64,000 nt of DNA from Symbiodinium natans. Its lineage: Eukaryota > Sar > Dinophyceae > Suessiales > Symbiodiniaceae. Location: assembly GCA_905221605.1 (NCBI GenBank), contig CAJNDS010002613.1, forward strand, positions 277,001-341,000, given 5' to 3'. A program made the position numbers and the translations under genes. The first letter of the stretch is position 1, and every line of letters starts with the position of its first letter. The notes under the pieces were generated by a model. That model was not told the DNA's origin. It did not search any database and saw nothing but the letters and a program-made list of their open reading frames with translations. This document shows positions 1 to 9,956 of the stretch, in pieces.

Positions 1-8
1 GTCGCCAA

Positions 9-420
9 GTGCCGTCACCTCCTTGGTTGGCGGAGTTCGACGCTCCTGCCTTGCTGGCGGTCGACGCCGCTAAACTCAGCGCCAACCTGCTCCGAGCACG
101 CCGAAGTGCCGCGGCAGGCCCGTCAGGCGCCACGTGCGAGCACATGCGCGTGCTGCTTGATGACGAGGATTGTTGCGAACTCTTGCACAACGCGGCGCAG
201 TGCCTGGCTCGTGCGGAGGTTCCTGAGCAAATCGCTGCCGGGCTTCGCCTTGGCCGCATGGTGGCCCTCCAAAAGCCCGCGGGGGTATTCGGGCCTTAGA
301 GTGGCCTTAGTTATGGGCGACGTGTTTCGTCGGCTGGTCTCGCGCACGCTCGCCCAGCAGTTGAGCGCCCAATTGCAGGAAGCCTGCGCTCCGTACCAAT
401 ACGCTTTGACAGGCTTTGAC
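9..420 (+). pseudogene. LINE reverse transcriptase, N-terminal fragment (copy 1)
   Basis: This is the finger/palm start of a non-LTR retrotransposon reverse transcriptase. The translation from 9 to 299 contains a GPSGATCEHMR segment, then a leucine/alanine-rich helix and a VALQKP segment, which is the layout before RT block 1 in dinoflagellate LINEs. At about 299 the frame changes. The next frame continues the same protein (VMGDVFRRLVSRTLAQQL ... APYQYAL) to about 415. A frameshift therefore breaks it, and about 100 residues that should follow, up to the catalytic FxDD box, are absent. The next stretch of the protein lies downstream on the opposite strand. The left end runs out of the window. 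The family call is from memory of dinoflagellate LINE proteins. Confidence 0.6.
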
Positions 421-424
421 CACC

Positions 425-1015
425 AGAGCAGGTACGCCCAGGAGGCCCAATGTGCCGCAGGGCGCGAGGCCTCCGCCGACCGCAAACCGAGCCCTCCAAA
501 GTGCAGAGGCAACTGTGCCCGCCGAATGGCGAGGCCGTCCAAAAACGGCGGTGCTTCGTTGGCCAACAACGCCCCCAGGCAAGTAAGAACCGCCTCATCA
601 TGGCGGCGGGCAAAAGCCGCCGTGGCGGAGGGCGGCAAGGCGCGGAGCAGGTAGTGGCAACGCGGGGCAGCGCACATGAGCAACAGCAGCCCGTAGCCGC
701 CTGGAGGTCCGGGGCGGCGGGGATTTTGGACAACAAGGGCTCGTGGGCCCCAGCCTTTCGTTGCAAGAACGCGTCAACAAAGGCATCGCTGCCCAACGGT
801 GTGCCTTGGACGACCATGCCTTGCTGATCTGCCGGCAGGGAGTGGGCGCCAACCCACACGGGCAGGCCCGCAGGCTCCTGGCCTGCAGCGTTCCAAACCC
901 GCGTTTTGCCGAGGTTCAGGTCTATGTCGGCGTGCTCCGCCAACGCAGTGCGAAGGATACGGAAGGTGCGTTCAACCGGGCACGTGATGTATGTGTCATG
1001 CAAAAAAGCATACCG
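425..1015 (-). pseudogene. LINE reverse transcriptase, inverted middle segment (copy 1)
   Basis: Read on the minus strand, this encodes the catalytic and thumb part of the same RT family. It starts with YAFLHDTYITCP, where the usual FLDD catalytic box has become FLHD. DLNLGKTRVWN follows, then about 100 residues on a shifted frame with PPSATAAFARRHDEAVLTCL, RAQLPLHFGGLGLRSA and AHWASWAYLL. The loss of one catalytic Asp and the frameshift make it inactive. Both neighbouring RT pieces, on the left and the right, read on the plus strand, so this roughly 590-bp block has been inverted inside the element. Confidence 0.6.
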
Positions 1016-1587
1016 GGCCTGCTTGCGCGCCGTGCCAAAGTCGTCGAGCGCGCCTGGGTGCGCGTCGCGCGCGAGGCTGTTGGGCCAGAGAGCCAAGTGG
1101 TGCCGCGGCCCATACCACCGCGCCTGGAGTACTCCCGGCGGACCGTCGCCGCTTGGACCTCGTCATCTACGGGGCGACCCCGTTGGGAGGGGCGCTATGC
1201 TGCGACGCCACACTCCTGGCACGCCCCACTGCGGAGCCGCAGACCGTGACAGGGCCGTGCTGCGCACGGCCGAGCGGCGTAAGCGGGCCACCTACCCCGA
1301 GCTCGCACAGGGGGGGGCGCAACAGCTCTGCGTGCTTGGTTGTGAGGTCGGGGGGCGCTGGAACGCCGAGGCTGCGTCAGTGGTGCGACGCCTGGTCCGC
1401 TTGCGGGCCTGCCGCGCCCCGCACCTCTGCGCGCGGTTGCCGGCGTCGCCGGCACGCAGGTGGTGGAGCGCCCTGTCCGTCGCATGCCAGCAGGCGGTCG
1501 GCTCAACGGCGCTGGGGAGGGCAAGGGCGGTACAGCCTGCCGACCCTGGCTGACCCGGACGGACCGAGTCGCCTGCCGCTGCGCTGA
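1015..1587 (+). pseudogene. LINE C-terminal domain (copy 1)
   Basis: This is the C-terminal part of the LINE polyprotein on the plus strand, spread over three frames. Recognisable stretches are GLLARRAKVVERAWVRVAREA, TTAPGVLPADRRRLDLVIYGA, a KRATYPELAQGG segment followed by LGCEVGGRWNAEA, and RRWWSALSVACQQAV. The end is LADPDGPSRLPLR followed by a TGA stop at 1585-1587. Two further copies of this domain lie downstream at 2050-2487 and 3100-3590, which supports homology rather than chance. Frame changes show it is not intact. Confidence 0.6.
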
Positions 1588-2049
1588 AGCCCGCTGGCTG
1601 CTGCTGCGAGCGTGGCGTAGCTTGCCCGGGTAGTTTTGGAGCCGCTTAGCCGACCAAACGGATCAGCAGGCATAAAAGTCCGAGAACAAAAAAAGCATAC
1701 AAGTCTTCACCCTGGCGGAAGGTCGAATGGGCCGTCCGCAACGCTCGGTGGATGTCAACGGATCCCCCTGTTCGCCTCCCTCCGCCTGGGATATGTGCCA
1801 TAGGGCTTTCCTGCGGGAGGCCGATCCTGCCTCGGCCGCCCTGCTGGATTCGCAGGCCCGACCTCACGCTGCCCACCCTGCCGGAGTTCACCCTGGAGAT
1901 CCCTGGAGTCGCCCCTTTTCCGGGTCATACTGCTCCGCAGACTCCGGCTGCCGTGGCCGCTGACCTCTGCCAGATGCCGGGATCCTTACGGCGACCATCT
2001 CGCAGCCTGCCCTCGCTCTGGTGTTCTTCGTGCGCGGGGCGGCCCTTTC

Positions 2050-2487
2050 GAGCGTGCTGCCGTCGCTCTCAATGTGCTTGTCCGCGACCTCAACGTCGAC
2101 CCCATCCGGCAAGACGACAGGCGCATCGAGGTCATTGCCAACGGCCTGCCACTGTGGGGAGGAGCGCAACTCGCAGTCGACACCACGCTCGTGTCTCCCC
2201 TGACGGCTGCCGGGCTCCCCCGCAGGGTTGCCGGTGGAACAGCTGGCGCTGCGCTTTTGAAGACACGCGCAAGCATCGCGGCCTCGCTGGCCCCGAGCGC
2301 ACCGCCATACGCTTGGAGGATGGCGGAATCCTTTCCGTCTCGGTGCAACAGGCCGTGACGAGCACAGCCCTGGGCTCCCCGTGCCCGGCACCACCCCATG
2401 CATGCCAGCCAACAACAGGAGCTGGATCGGGTACTTGACCTTGCTGACACTGCAGGGCCGAGTCGCCTGCCGCTCCGCGGCCACTAG
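2050..2487 (+). pseudogene. LINE C-terminal domain (copy 2)
   Basis: This is a second, diverged copy of the LINE C-terminal region. LVRDLNVDPIRQDDRRIEVI and ANGLPLWGGAQLAVDTTLVS are in one frame. The terminal part (ILSVSVQQAVTSTALG, then LADTAGPSRLPLR) is in another. The final GPSRLPLR matches the end of copy 1, but the upstream part belongs to a different subfamily, so more than one LINE lineage has inserted here. It is broken by frame changes and no N-terminal RT is adjacent. Confidence 0.55.
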
Positions 2488-2562
2488 GGGCAGCTGCTGC
2501 CCGTGGCAGAGGCCGCGACCGGACTTCTGCGGATGGAAAAGAGGCGAGCAAAAAAACAAAAA

Positions 2563-2760
2563 AAAACAAAGGGACCCTCTGGCTCCCGCCCTTTTCGCCC
2601 TCGGACAGCACGACGCCCTACGACAGGCGGCGGAAGCGCTCCCTGCCGACGACAGCCTGGTTGCTTTCCTGGACGACCTCTACGTGGTCACGATGCCGTC
2701 CAGTGCCAGAGCCGTTCTCGGCGTCACGCAATTTTCGAGGAATTCCTGCACCTGTGGCTT
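2563..2760 (+). pseudogene. LINE reverse transcriptase palm fragment (copy 3)
   Basis: A short stretch with the core RT signature: DPLAPALFALGQHDAL (block with the conserved QGDPLxP motif, Q and G lost), then SLVAFLDDLYVVTMP, which contains an intact FLDD catalytic box. Coding similarity stops around 2740 at SARAVLGV. The thumb and connection are missing. The next recognisable part of the protein is the C-terminal domain from 3100, so this copy has a large internal loss. Confidence 0.65.
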
Positions 2761-3099
2761 TCATTTAAGTCGTGCAAGATTCGCCGTTTCCTTCCCGCTT
2801 CCCCCACCCCGCCGGCACGCTGGCATGGAGGCTGCAAGTGACTGCCGCCTCCGTCGCTCCACCACCGAGCGGCACTCTTGGGCCCGCATTGGATCTTCGT
2901 GGCTGACGGCCATACCCGGCGAGCCGGCCACGACGTTGCCGCCGCCCGTTATGCAAATGGCCCTGCGCAGGCGATTCCGCCTTCCCCTGCCCATCACAGC
3001 TCGCTGTTGCGAAGGTGCGGAGAAAAAAACAAATTGCGGCTCGCCCGGATGCGGCGGCAACGTGGCGACGATGCCTTGGCATGCCCTCACACGGGGCTG

Positions 3100-3590
3100 T
3101 TAGCGCGGCGGGCCAAGGTGGTGGAGAGGGCGTGGGCGCGGGTAGCGCGGGAGGCTGTGGGGCCCGAAGGGCAAGTGGTGCCGCAGCAGTGGCTGGTCCA
3201 CACGACGGCACCTGGGGTCCCAGCCGCGGATCGGCGCCGACTGGATCTCATCGTCTACGGCGCTTCCCCGCTGGGTCTCGCTGCGCGCTGCGATGCCAGG
3301 GTCAGCCGCAGCCTTGCGCGGCGGAGAACGATGGGGCGGCGCTTCGGGTGGCGGAAAGACGCAGCGGGCAGCCTACCCAGAGTTCGCAGGGCGACCCGCA
3401 GAGGCTGGTCGTGCTTAGGGCCGAAGTGGGAGGCCGCTGGAATGGAGGCGCGCTGCGGTTCGTCAGGGATATGATCCGTTTGTGCGCTTGCCGCGCGCCC
3501 CCCACGGTCCGGCAAGCAGTGGCAGCGGGCTGGGCGAGAAGGTGGTGGAGCGTGCTGTCGGTCGCAGTGCAAGCGATCTTGAAAAACTAG
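3100..3590 (+). pseudogene. LINE C-terminal domain (copy 3)
   Basis: The plus-strand C-terminal domain, clearly the same subfamily as 1015-1587. It has GLLARRAKVVERAWARVAREA, TTAPGVPAADRRRLDLIVYGA, then in a shifted frame LRAEVGGRWNGGALRFVRDM, CACRAP and WARRWWSVLSVAVQAILKN, with a stop at 3588-3590. At least one frameshift separates the two halves. Together with 2563-2760 it forms a deleted LINE copy. Confidence 0.6.
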
Positions 3591-3780
3591 ACACCGATTA
3601 TCCCGAAAGCAATCAGTGCGAAGATATCAACTGACACGTAGAGTTGGTTGTGTTGTCAGTGCGGTGATCGTGGTGTGGTGTAGTAGGATAGGAAGCAGGT
3701 GTCGCGTCGACAGCGAAAAGGACGCGAAACGCAAAGAAGATGGAAGAGAATAGGCAGTGTAGAGAGGCCGTGTATAGCTG

Positions 3781-3873
3781 AGGCGATGGTAGCGCGATGA
3801 CGGCAATGGGGTGATGATAATGTGGTGATGGTAATGTTGCGATGGTAGCGTAGTGCTAGCGTGGTGATAGTAT
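3781..3873. repeat. Degenerate GTGGTGATGGTA minisatellite
   Basis: Imperfect short repeats built on GTGGTGATGGTAGCG with many substitutions. The same motif forms a cleaner array at 9957-10083, so this is an older copy or a second seed of the same minisatellite. Confidence 0.6.
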
Positions 3874-4304
3874 GTTCTTTTTCCACTGCAAGTCCCCAAA
3901 GTGAGACGGTCACAGCAGCAGACGAATCAGATCATCCAAGCTCCACCTGCAGCCACAAGTGTCATGCTTACGTTCACAGAAGCAGACAGACGACATGGCA
4001 CCAACCACAAGCGACAAAGCAACGCGAGCCTAATGCACCAGAGAGATCTTGCCTGGAACGTGCACCTCGGGGATTTGAGCGTGAGGGTTGGCTCACGGGT
4101 TCAAGCTGAGGGATTTCAAAGTTGAATGTAAGAAACTTGCTGCAGCACGGCTGCCAAGCTCTGCGCGGGCGCCGTGCAGGATGAGCCTACGCCTGCCAGT
4201 CATACAAGTTGGGTGTGTGTAGCAACACATGTGTCAATGTTAAACTCAGCGTGATGAATGACGCGAAAGGTCACGGTCACTTTTCTATCCACTTGATTGC
4301 AGGA

Positions 4305-4365
4305 GGCAGGAGCATCGTGCCGGCGGGCGAATGCTGAAGGCAGGAGCATCGTGCCGGCGGGCGAA
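4305..4365. repeat. Two 27-bp direct repeats, period 34 bp
   Basis: A 27-bp GC-rich unit beginning GGCAGGAGCATCGTGCC occurs at 4305-4331 and again at 4339-4365. It lies just outside the 3' end of the Helitron-like reading frame. No function is apparent. Confidence 0.6.
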
Positions 4366-4388
4366 GGTGGACATTCACAGAGAACGTG

Positions 4389-4958
4389 TCAATCCGCACA
4401 ACAGCCCGGGGCACGGACGCAGCCAGGGCACACACATAGACCGCAGTGCGCTGTCACAAAAGTATCGCCCCAACAGTTGACCAGCAAGTCGGGCGTTTCA
4501 GCATTCCAGTCCATGCCCAAGGCGTAGGCCTTGTCGTTCAGCTGAAGCAGCAAGGACGCACGGGTGTCTGCCAAATTCGGAGTGACGAACAGAGTGGAGC
4601 TGCCGAAATGCCACCCTGCGGCGTGACCGCGGTGTCGCAGCTGAGACCGATGCCCTTCCATGCCGATGATGTCGCCCGTGGTCACCAGGACGTCGCCGAG
4701 AGCTCTCTTCAGGGCCGGGTCGACTTCCGGGCTCTGCATGATGGCCCGGATGTCTGCCTTTTCGCCCTTCAAAGCGATGGCTTTCAGCAAGGCTTCGGGC
4801 TCAACGGAAGCAATGACGTTGCAATGCTCACTGTAGCCCTTGCGCTGGACGTGCGCCTTGCTCTTGCGCAGCAGCTGTAAGCGACGCTGCACATCGTAGC
4901 GCACACCGGCAGAAATGAAGCCTGCACACTTATAAATCGCCTTCTCTAGCTCATACAT

Positions 4959-5056
<98 letters not shown>

Positions 5057-5568
5057 CCGCAAGTTGAATATTTTCAGCTAAGACACTGACGCGGACCATC
5101 TTGCACGCTGCGGCGGCTCGTAACTGGCTTCCCCTGGCAGGGTGTAGCTCAGTTCGTCCCGGCAGAGAAGGTACTGAAACACCTCCAGCACAGAGACTTG
5201 GTCTGCCGAGTCAGAAAAGGCACGCCGTCTGCGTACGGAAACAGATCGGGGTACGCCATGGCCCAGGTGCCAGGATCAAACATGGTGGTCGGATGCTCCT
5301 CTGATGGAACCACTTCGCGGTCTTCGTCGCTGCACGACGCCAGGGCCACTGGCGCCAGCACCCCATGACGCAACAAGTTTCGCCAGCACAAAAAGAGCTG
5401 CAGCTCTTGCTCCACCCAGTCCATCCGCAGAGCAGGCCCCCTGTGTTGGCGTATGTCAGCAGTCACCTGCGCGCGGACGAGGTTGATCTCGATGGTAGAT
5501 GGGTCCACGTTGTGCAGGCCAAGGCACCGCAAGAAAGTGAGGAAGCGATCCTGGCCAGGCAAGGCCAT
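4389..5568 (-). pseudogene. Helitron-like N-terminal domain protein, disrupted
   Basis: Minus-strand remnant of the long N-terminal (Helitron_like_N) part of a Helitron replicase/helicase-type protein. From 5568 down it reads LPGQDRFLTFLRCLGLHN and FDPGTWAMAYPDLFPYADGVPFL. After a frameshift near 5190 it continues FQYLLCRDELSYTLPGEASY. A CT microsatellite at 4961-5054 then interrupts it and is translated as Arg-Glu repeats. Beyond this the frame resumes with RRLQLLRKSKAHVQRKGYSE, MQSPEVDPALKRALGDV and LRHRGHAAGWHFGSSTLFVT plus PNLADTRASLLL. The FVTPNLADxR stretch is typical of this domain. No helicase domain remains. The assignment rests on remembered similarity to dinoflagellate Helitron proteins. 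Confidence 0.5.
4961..5054. repeat. (CT)n microsatellite
   Basis: Nearly perfect CT/TC dinucleotide run of about 90 bp. It lies inside the minus-strand Helitron-like frame, where it would give an Arg-Glu stretch. This is probably repeat expansion after the gene decayed. Confidence 0.9.
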
Positions 5569-6071
5569 GCGTGCTTAGGCCACTCAGCAAAATCAAAGGG
5601 GTATTCACGTCATCTACAAGTGATCCCGGTGAGCCAGCAAAATGAAGCGGTTCCAGCAGCATGGTTTCAATCACAAGAAAACTAGAGTCAAAGCAAACCC
5701 ATGCAACTGCCAAAGTACACGGCATTCCATGTGGCCTCGTGGGAGACAAGAAGCCGGAGCTGTTCGAGAACCGGCGCACAAGAAATGGTCGACCTGGATG
5801 CGCACAGCAGCAAGCTGTTAGAAAAGGACTCAGCTCTGCGAAAAGAAAGCCCAGCGTGGGCACTCAAAAGCTCATCGTGTCAGTTGCGCGTTTCTCCTGC
5901 TGTCGAAGAACTCCAACCTAATCCTAAGCGGCACCGCGGGCACTCGTCTCGAAAATGCCATGCAGCCAAACGCATCAACAGAAAGCGTCTCATCGCCTGA
6001 CCGCAAGCAGCCATTCAAACAGTAAGGCTTCGGCCATGCTGGTGGACAAAGCTTGTCGACCAAGCCATCAA

Positions 6072-6548
6072 TCATGGCCGCCTTGGACAGCCACCTTGCC
6101 CCAACCCTCGCTGCCACACCTGCCGCCGCGCACACTGCGCGAACTTGATCGTGGACTCCGGATAGATGCGCTGGAGCTTCATGGACGTCGCGTGTCCTGC
6201 CGGCTGTGGATGGAAGCCCGTTCGCGAACCTTTGTCGCTGAAGTTTGCGTAGTATCCAGCCCAGAACGGACTTTTCTGCAGCTTCAGCTTCGTCAACACG
6301 ACGAATTCCGACGACATGAGGTCTTTCGCCTTGGCCATGACGTCCTTCTCGTCGTTGCCTAGAAACTCATAGTAGAGAGAGTTGCCAGCCAAATCTACCA
6401 TCTTCCCCGCTAACTTGCAGAACTTCTTGCCCGTTTTTGCCACGATCGGCTTCGTGGAGTAACACAGGCGTCTCACGGGCACCTTCATCTGCTCGGCTCC
6501 AGCGCCGGACACCTTGTCCAAGGTGGTCTCGAAAAGATTCTGCGCCAT
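6072..6548 (-). CDS. Unrecognised ORF, 158 residues
   Basis: Minus-strand ORF starting at an ATG (6548). The first 110 residues look like a real compact domain: KVPVRRLCYSTKPIVAKTGK, FCKLAGKMVDLAGNSLYYEF, DVMAKAKDLMSSEFVVL, QKSPFWAGYYANFSDKG. The alternating strands could be an OB-like single-strand binding fold, but I cannot name a family. After about residue 115 the composition changes, suggesting an exon end near 6200 or decay. It lies between the Helitron-like remnant and the ASCH ORF on the same strand and may be part of the same mobile-element remnant. Confidence 0.4.
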   Translation of the reverse strand: MAQNLFETTLDKVSGAGAEQMKVPVRRLCYSTKPIVAKTGKKFCKLAGKMVDLAGNSLYYEFLGNDEKDVMAKAKDLMSSEFVVLTKLKLQKSPFWAGYYANFSDKGSRTGFHPQPAGHATSMKLQRIYPESTIKFAQCARRQVWQRGLGQGGCPRRP

Positions 6549-6978
6549 GCTGCGGCGGCCGCGCGCCCTAGAACTGAAGTTCTGTGAGCCAGCAAGACCC
6601 AGGGTCTGCGCCGCGGGTTACAAAAGCAAAAGAAGCACAGCCGACTCCAAGCAACGGCTGCTCCACTCGTACCTACCGTGCGTGCGTGGTCTTGTGTGAC
6701 ACTAGCAAGCAAGCAGACAGAGGCCGGCGCGGCACGTGCACGGGCGCAGTCAACCTGGGGGCAAGCTTCTTTAGTTACAGCAGTGACAGCAGCAAATCAC
6801 CACGGCGCTGCGCGACTCAATGTGTCTTCTATGTTGCAAGTCAAGGCATGCAAGCGTGAGCGCAGGAGTATCTTTTCTCGGTGGACCAGTCACATGCCGC
6901 AGCACGTCAACAGAAAACGTCTCAGAGCTGCTCGGAGAAGCACTAGTCGCCTGCCGCAGCATGTCAACAGACGACGCG

Positions 6979-7746
6979 TCAGTGCTTCGGTGTGGGTCCG
7001 ACTATAGCCTTTATGGCTGTCCTCAGGTCGCCGCCGGCTTCGGGAGATGGTCGGCCTCCCAGCGACAGGGGCGTCTTGAAGGCCTTGACATCCAGGACCA
7101 CCCAGCCAAAAAGCCGCTTAGCGCCCGAGGACAACCAGTCGAAAGCACTGCCGACCTCGATGAGTGTGCGCGGCCTGTTAGCATCGAAATCCCGAGCATC
7201 CGAAAATTCGATCGCACCAGCGAAGACGATGACGCCGATCACCTGAGACCGTGCAGGAGGAGGTCCAATCTCAACAGGTACCATGGCGCCCTCTGCAGAG
7301 CGATTGCCTGGGGTCTCGATCAAGAACATCTGCTGTCCTTCCGAAAAGCACCGGTACTGACCGAAAAGATAGGTCCTCACTTCCATAGTTTTGCAGCCCA
7401 GCATCAACAGTCGACTCCATGGGTACTGGACGTTCAGCCCGCAAAGTGACATGTGCCGCGTCGACAAAGCTTCGTTGGACACCCATGAAGGCAGGGTCAG
7501 ATCTTTCAGTCTCGCCGCACGAGCAACCAACTCGGCAGCCGTGCCGCATTCTCGCATGGATTTCAAGTCTGCAAGAGCTTTCCTTCTGCTGTCACGCAGC
7601 GGACCTCTGATAGACTTCTCCTTGCTCGAAGTGCCCTTCTCCTCGCAAATGCGGATGTGCGCAAAATGCGCCCGCCAGCCGTACCCATGCTTCTCAACGA
7701 GCCCGCGCTTGCTAAGTTCCTGCGACTTCCTACCTAAAGCCTGCAC
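6979..7746 (-). CDS. ASCH-like domain protein, probably partial
   Basis: Minus-strand ORF of 255 residues without an ATG at its 5' limit, so the start is probably in an upstream exon. The central part fits an ASCH (PUA-like beta-barrel) domain: LNVQYPWSRLLMLGCKTMEV then RTY, followed by GQQMFLIETPG, VIGVIVFAGAIEFSDARDF and FGWVVLDVKAF. The PWSxLLxxGxKTxEVRxY pattern is the family's hallmark, and such domains are associated with RNA or modified-nucleotide binding. The N-terminal 90 residues are charged and low in similarity. Proteins of this kind are numerous in dinoflagellates (recalled, not checked). Confidence 0.5.
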   Translation of the reverse strand: MQALGRKSQELSKRGLVEKHGYGWRAHFAHIRICEEKGTSSKEKSIRGPLRDSRRKALADLKSMRECGTAAELVARAARLKDLTLPSWVSNEALSTRHMSLCGLNVQYPWSRLLMLGCKTMEVRTYLFGQYRCFSEGQQMFLIETPGNRSAEGAMVPVEIGPPPARSQVIGVIVFAGAIEFSDARDFDANRPRTLIEVGSAFDWLSSGAKRLFGWVVLDVKAFKTPLSLGGRPSPEAGGDLRTAIKAIVGPTPKH

Positions 7747-8039
7747 GCTGCAACTTCACATCTACCTCGAACCAGGAAGGAAAGCGACGACACAGCGTGG
7801 GTGTGATGACTGGTCTAATTGCAACAGTGATCGCAACAAAAGCTCTGAGCACCGGACGAGGTTCCGTCCACGAAGTTTGCGAAGCGTACATAGGATGAAT
7901 GAATGCATAATACCACGTACACATGCCAGCATGCAAAAGTCCCACATGGCCTGAGGCGCCTGCTGCCATGTTGTGAACAGATCAAAGCATAGCTCTGCAT
8001 GCCCACACGAGAGCCGTCGCGCTATTTGCTGCGCCATTT

Positions 8040-8600
8040 TCGAAGCTCCAGAGTTCCGCGCCCACGGTGTTTGCGAGGTTTTCGAAGCCCCGGAGTTCCG
8101 CGCCCATGGTATTTGCGAGGTTTTCGAAGCCCCAGAGTTCCGCGCCCACGGTATTTGCGACGTTTTCGAAGCCCCATGAGTTCCGCGCCCACGGTATTTG
8201 CGACGTTGTCGAAGCCCCAGAGTTCCGCGCCCACGGTATTTGCGAGGTTTTCGAAGCTCCAGAGTTCCGCGCCCACGGTGTTTGTGAGGTTTTCGAAGCC
8301 CCAGAGTTCCGCGCCCACGGTATTTGCGACGTTTTCGAAGCCCCAGAGTTCCGCGCCCACGGTATTTGCGACGTTTTCGAAGCCCCAGAGTTCCGCGCCC
8401 ACGGTATTTGCGACGTTTTCGAAGCCCCAGAGTTCCGCGCCCACGGTATTTGCGACGCTTTCGAAGCTCCAGAGTTCCGCGCCCGCGGTATTTGCGACGT
8501 TTTCGACGCCCCAGAGTTCCGCGCCCACGGTATTTGCGACCCTTTCGAAGCCCCAGAGTTCCGCGCCGATATTTGCGAGGGTTTCGACACCGCGGAGTTC
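8040..8600. repeat. 42-bp tandem array, about 13 units
   Basis: Units of 42 bp (for example GAAGCCCCAGAGTTCCGCGC followed by a CACGGTATTTGCGACGTTTT stretch) repeat from about 8040 to 8600. One unit near 8175 has an extra base pair group that shifts frame. The unit is a multiple of three and has few stops, so at least three plus and two minus frames stay open. The most protein-like reading is a 14-residue repeat FEAPEFRAHGICDV. No start signal or known family supports a gene, so I treat it as satellite DNA. Confidence 0.85.
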
Positions 8601-8610
8601 GAGTCCCACG

Positions 8611-8851
8611 GCGTACTACGTTTGTACTACAGAAAGTCGACTTTCTACTACAAAAGTCGACTTTCCCGCCGCGGCAGCTCCGGGCGTCCGCGGCGTACTA
8701 CGTTTGTACTACAAAAGTCGACTTTCCAGCCACGGCAGCTCCGGACTTCCGCGGCGTACTACGTTTGTACTGCAAAAAGTCGACTTTCCAGCTACGGCAG
8801 CTGCGGGCGTCCGCGGCGTACTACGTTTGTACTACTAAAGTCGACTTTCCA
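8611..8851. repeat. About 62-bp tandem repeat, four units
   Basis: A unit with GCGTACTACGTTTGTACTAC, then AAAGTCGACTTTC and a GC-rich CGGCAGCTCCGGGCGTCCGC part recurs at 8611, 8693, 8754 and 8816. Each unit contains the palindrome AAAGTCGACTTT. It abuts the 42-bp array without a gap. Confidence 0.8.
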
Positions 8852-9343
8852 GGAGAGGAAGAAGAAAAGAAGAGCAGAGGAAGAGGAGAGGAGAGGAAGA
8901 GGAGAGGAAGAGGAGAGGAAGAGGAGAGGAAGAGGAGAGGAAGAGGAGAGGAAGAGGAAAAGAAGAGGAGATGAAGAGGAGAGGAAGAGGAAAAGAAGAG
9001 GAAAAGAAGAGCAGAGGAAGAGGAGAGGAAGAGGAGAGGAAGAGGAGAGGAAGAGGAGAGGAAGAGGAGAGGAAGAGGAGAGGAAGAGGAGAGGAAGAAG
9101 AAAGAAGAAGAAGAAGAGGAGAGGAAGAGCAGAGGAAGAGCAAGAAGAGGAGAGGAAGAGGAGAGGAGAGGAAGAGCAGAGGAAGAGCAGAGGAAGAGGA
9201 GAGGAAGAGGAGAGGAGAGGAAGAGGAGAGGAAGAGGAGAGGAAGAGGAGAGGAAGAGGAGAGGAAGAGGAAAAGAAGAGGAGAGGAAGAGGAGAGGAAG
9301 AGGAAAAGAAGAGCAGAGGAAGAGGAGAGGAAGAGGTGAGGAA
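8852..9343. repeat. Polypurine GAGGAGAGGAAG tract
   Basis: About 490 bp of almost pure A/G on the plus strand, built on a GAGGAGAGGAAG 12-mer with AAAAGAAG and GCAGAG variants. All frames are open, giving Glu/Arg/Lys-rich or Ser/Leu/Pro-rich peptides. Long homopurine mirror repeats can form triplex (H-DNA). I see no gene evidence. Confidence 0.9.
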
Positions 9344-9888
9344 GGCTCCGACACGCACGATCCCCGCAGAGGGTGCACGACCACGCTTGAAAATACGCAA
9401 AAACGCACAGCGGGAGCGCTCCGACACGCACGATCCCCGCAGAGGGTGTGCGAAGCAAGTTGTACAATGCGCAAAAACGCACAGCGGGAGCGCTCCGACA
9501 CGCACGATCCCCGCAGAGGGTGCGCGGGAGCAAATCCACATGCGCAAAAACGCACAGCGGGAGCGCTCCGACACGCACGATCCCCGCAGAGGGTGCGCGG
9601 GCGCAAATCCACATGCGCAAAAACACACAGCGGGAGCGCTCCGACACGCACGATCCCCGCAGAGGGTGCGCAGGCGCAAATCCACATGCGCAAAAACGCA
9701 CAGCGGGAGCGCTCCGACACGCACGATCCCCGCAGAGGGCGCGCGGGCGCACATCTAAATGCGCAAAAACGCACAGCGGGAGCGCTCCGACACGCACGAT
9801 CCCCGCAGAGGGCGCGCGGGCGCACATCTAAATGCGCAAAAACGCACAGCGGGAGCGCTCCGACACGCGCGATCCCCGCAGAGGGGTG
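9344..9888. repeat. 73-bp tandem array, about 7.5 units
   Basis: A GC-rich unit containing CGCAAAAACGCACAGCGGGA, GCGCTCCGACACGCACGATC and CCCGCAGAGGGTGCGCGGGC. The word CACAGCGGGAGC starts at 9406, 9480, 9553, 9626, 9699, 9772 and 9845, so the period is 73 (74 once). As 73 is not a multiple of three, the reading frame rotates each unit, yet long frames stay open. Units are nearly identical, which indicates recent amplification or homogenisation. Confidence 0.9.
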
Positions 9889-9956
9889 CATCGCGCTAGC
9901 CGCGGCGAAACCCGCCCCAGCCTAAGAAATAAGAGAGAATTTAATAGCGGAAGTGA

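Noticed and set aside
4961-5054. Arg-Glu repeat domain in a 236-residue protein
   Set aside because: It is the translation of a CT microsatellite that interrupts the Helitron-like remnant.
5141-5175. GGTGTAGCTCAGTT resembling a tRNA D-arm
   Set aside because: No anticodon or T-arm follows, and the same bases encode RDELSYTLPG of the Helitron-like protein on the minus strand.
8040-9888. CRISPR-like arrays
   Set aside because: The 42- and 73-bp units are contiguous tandem repeats without variable spacers.
8792-9891. Three long minus-strand frames (320-356 codons) rich in Ser/Leu/Pro
   Set aside because: They are translations of the polypurine tract and the 73-bp array. No start context or domain, and all frames are open there.
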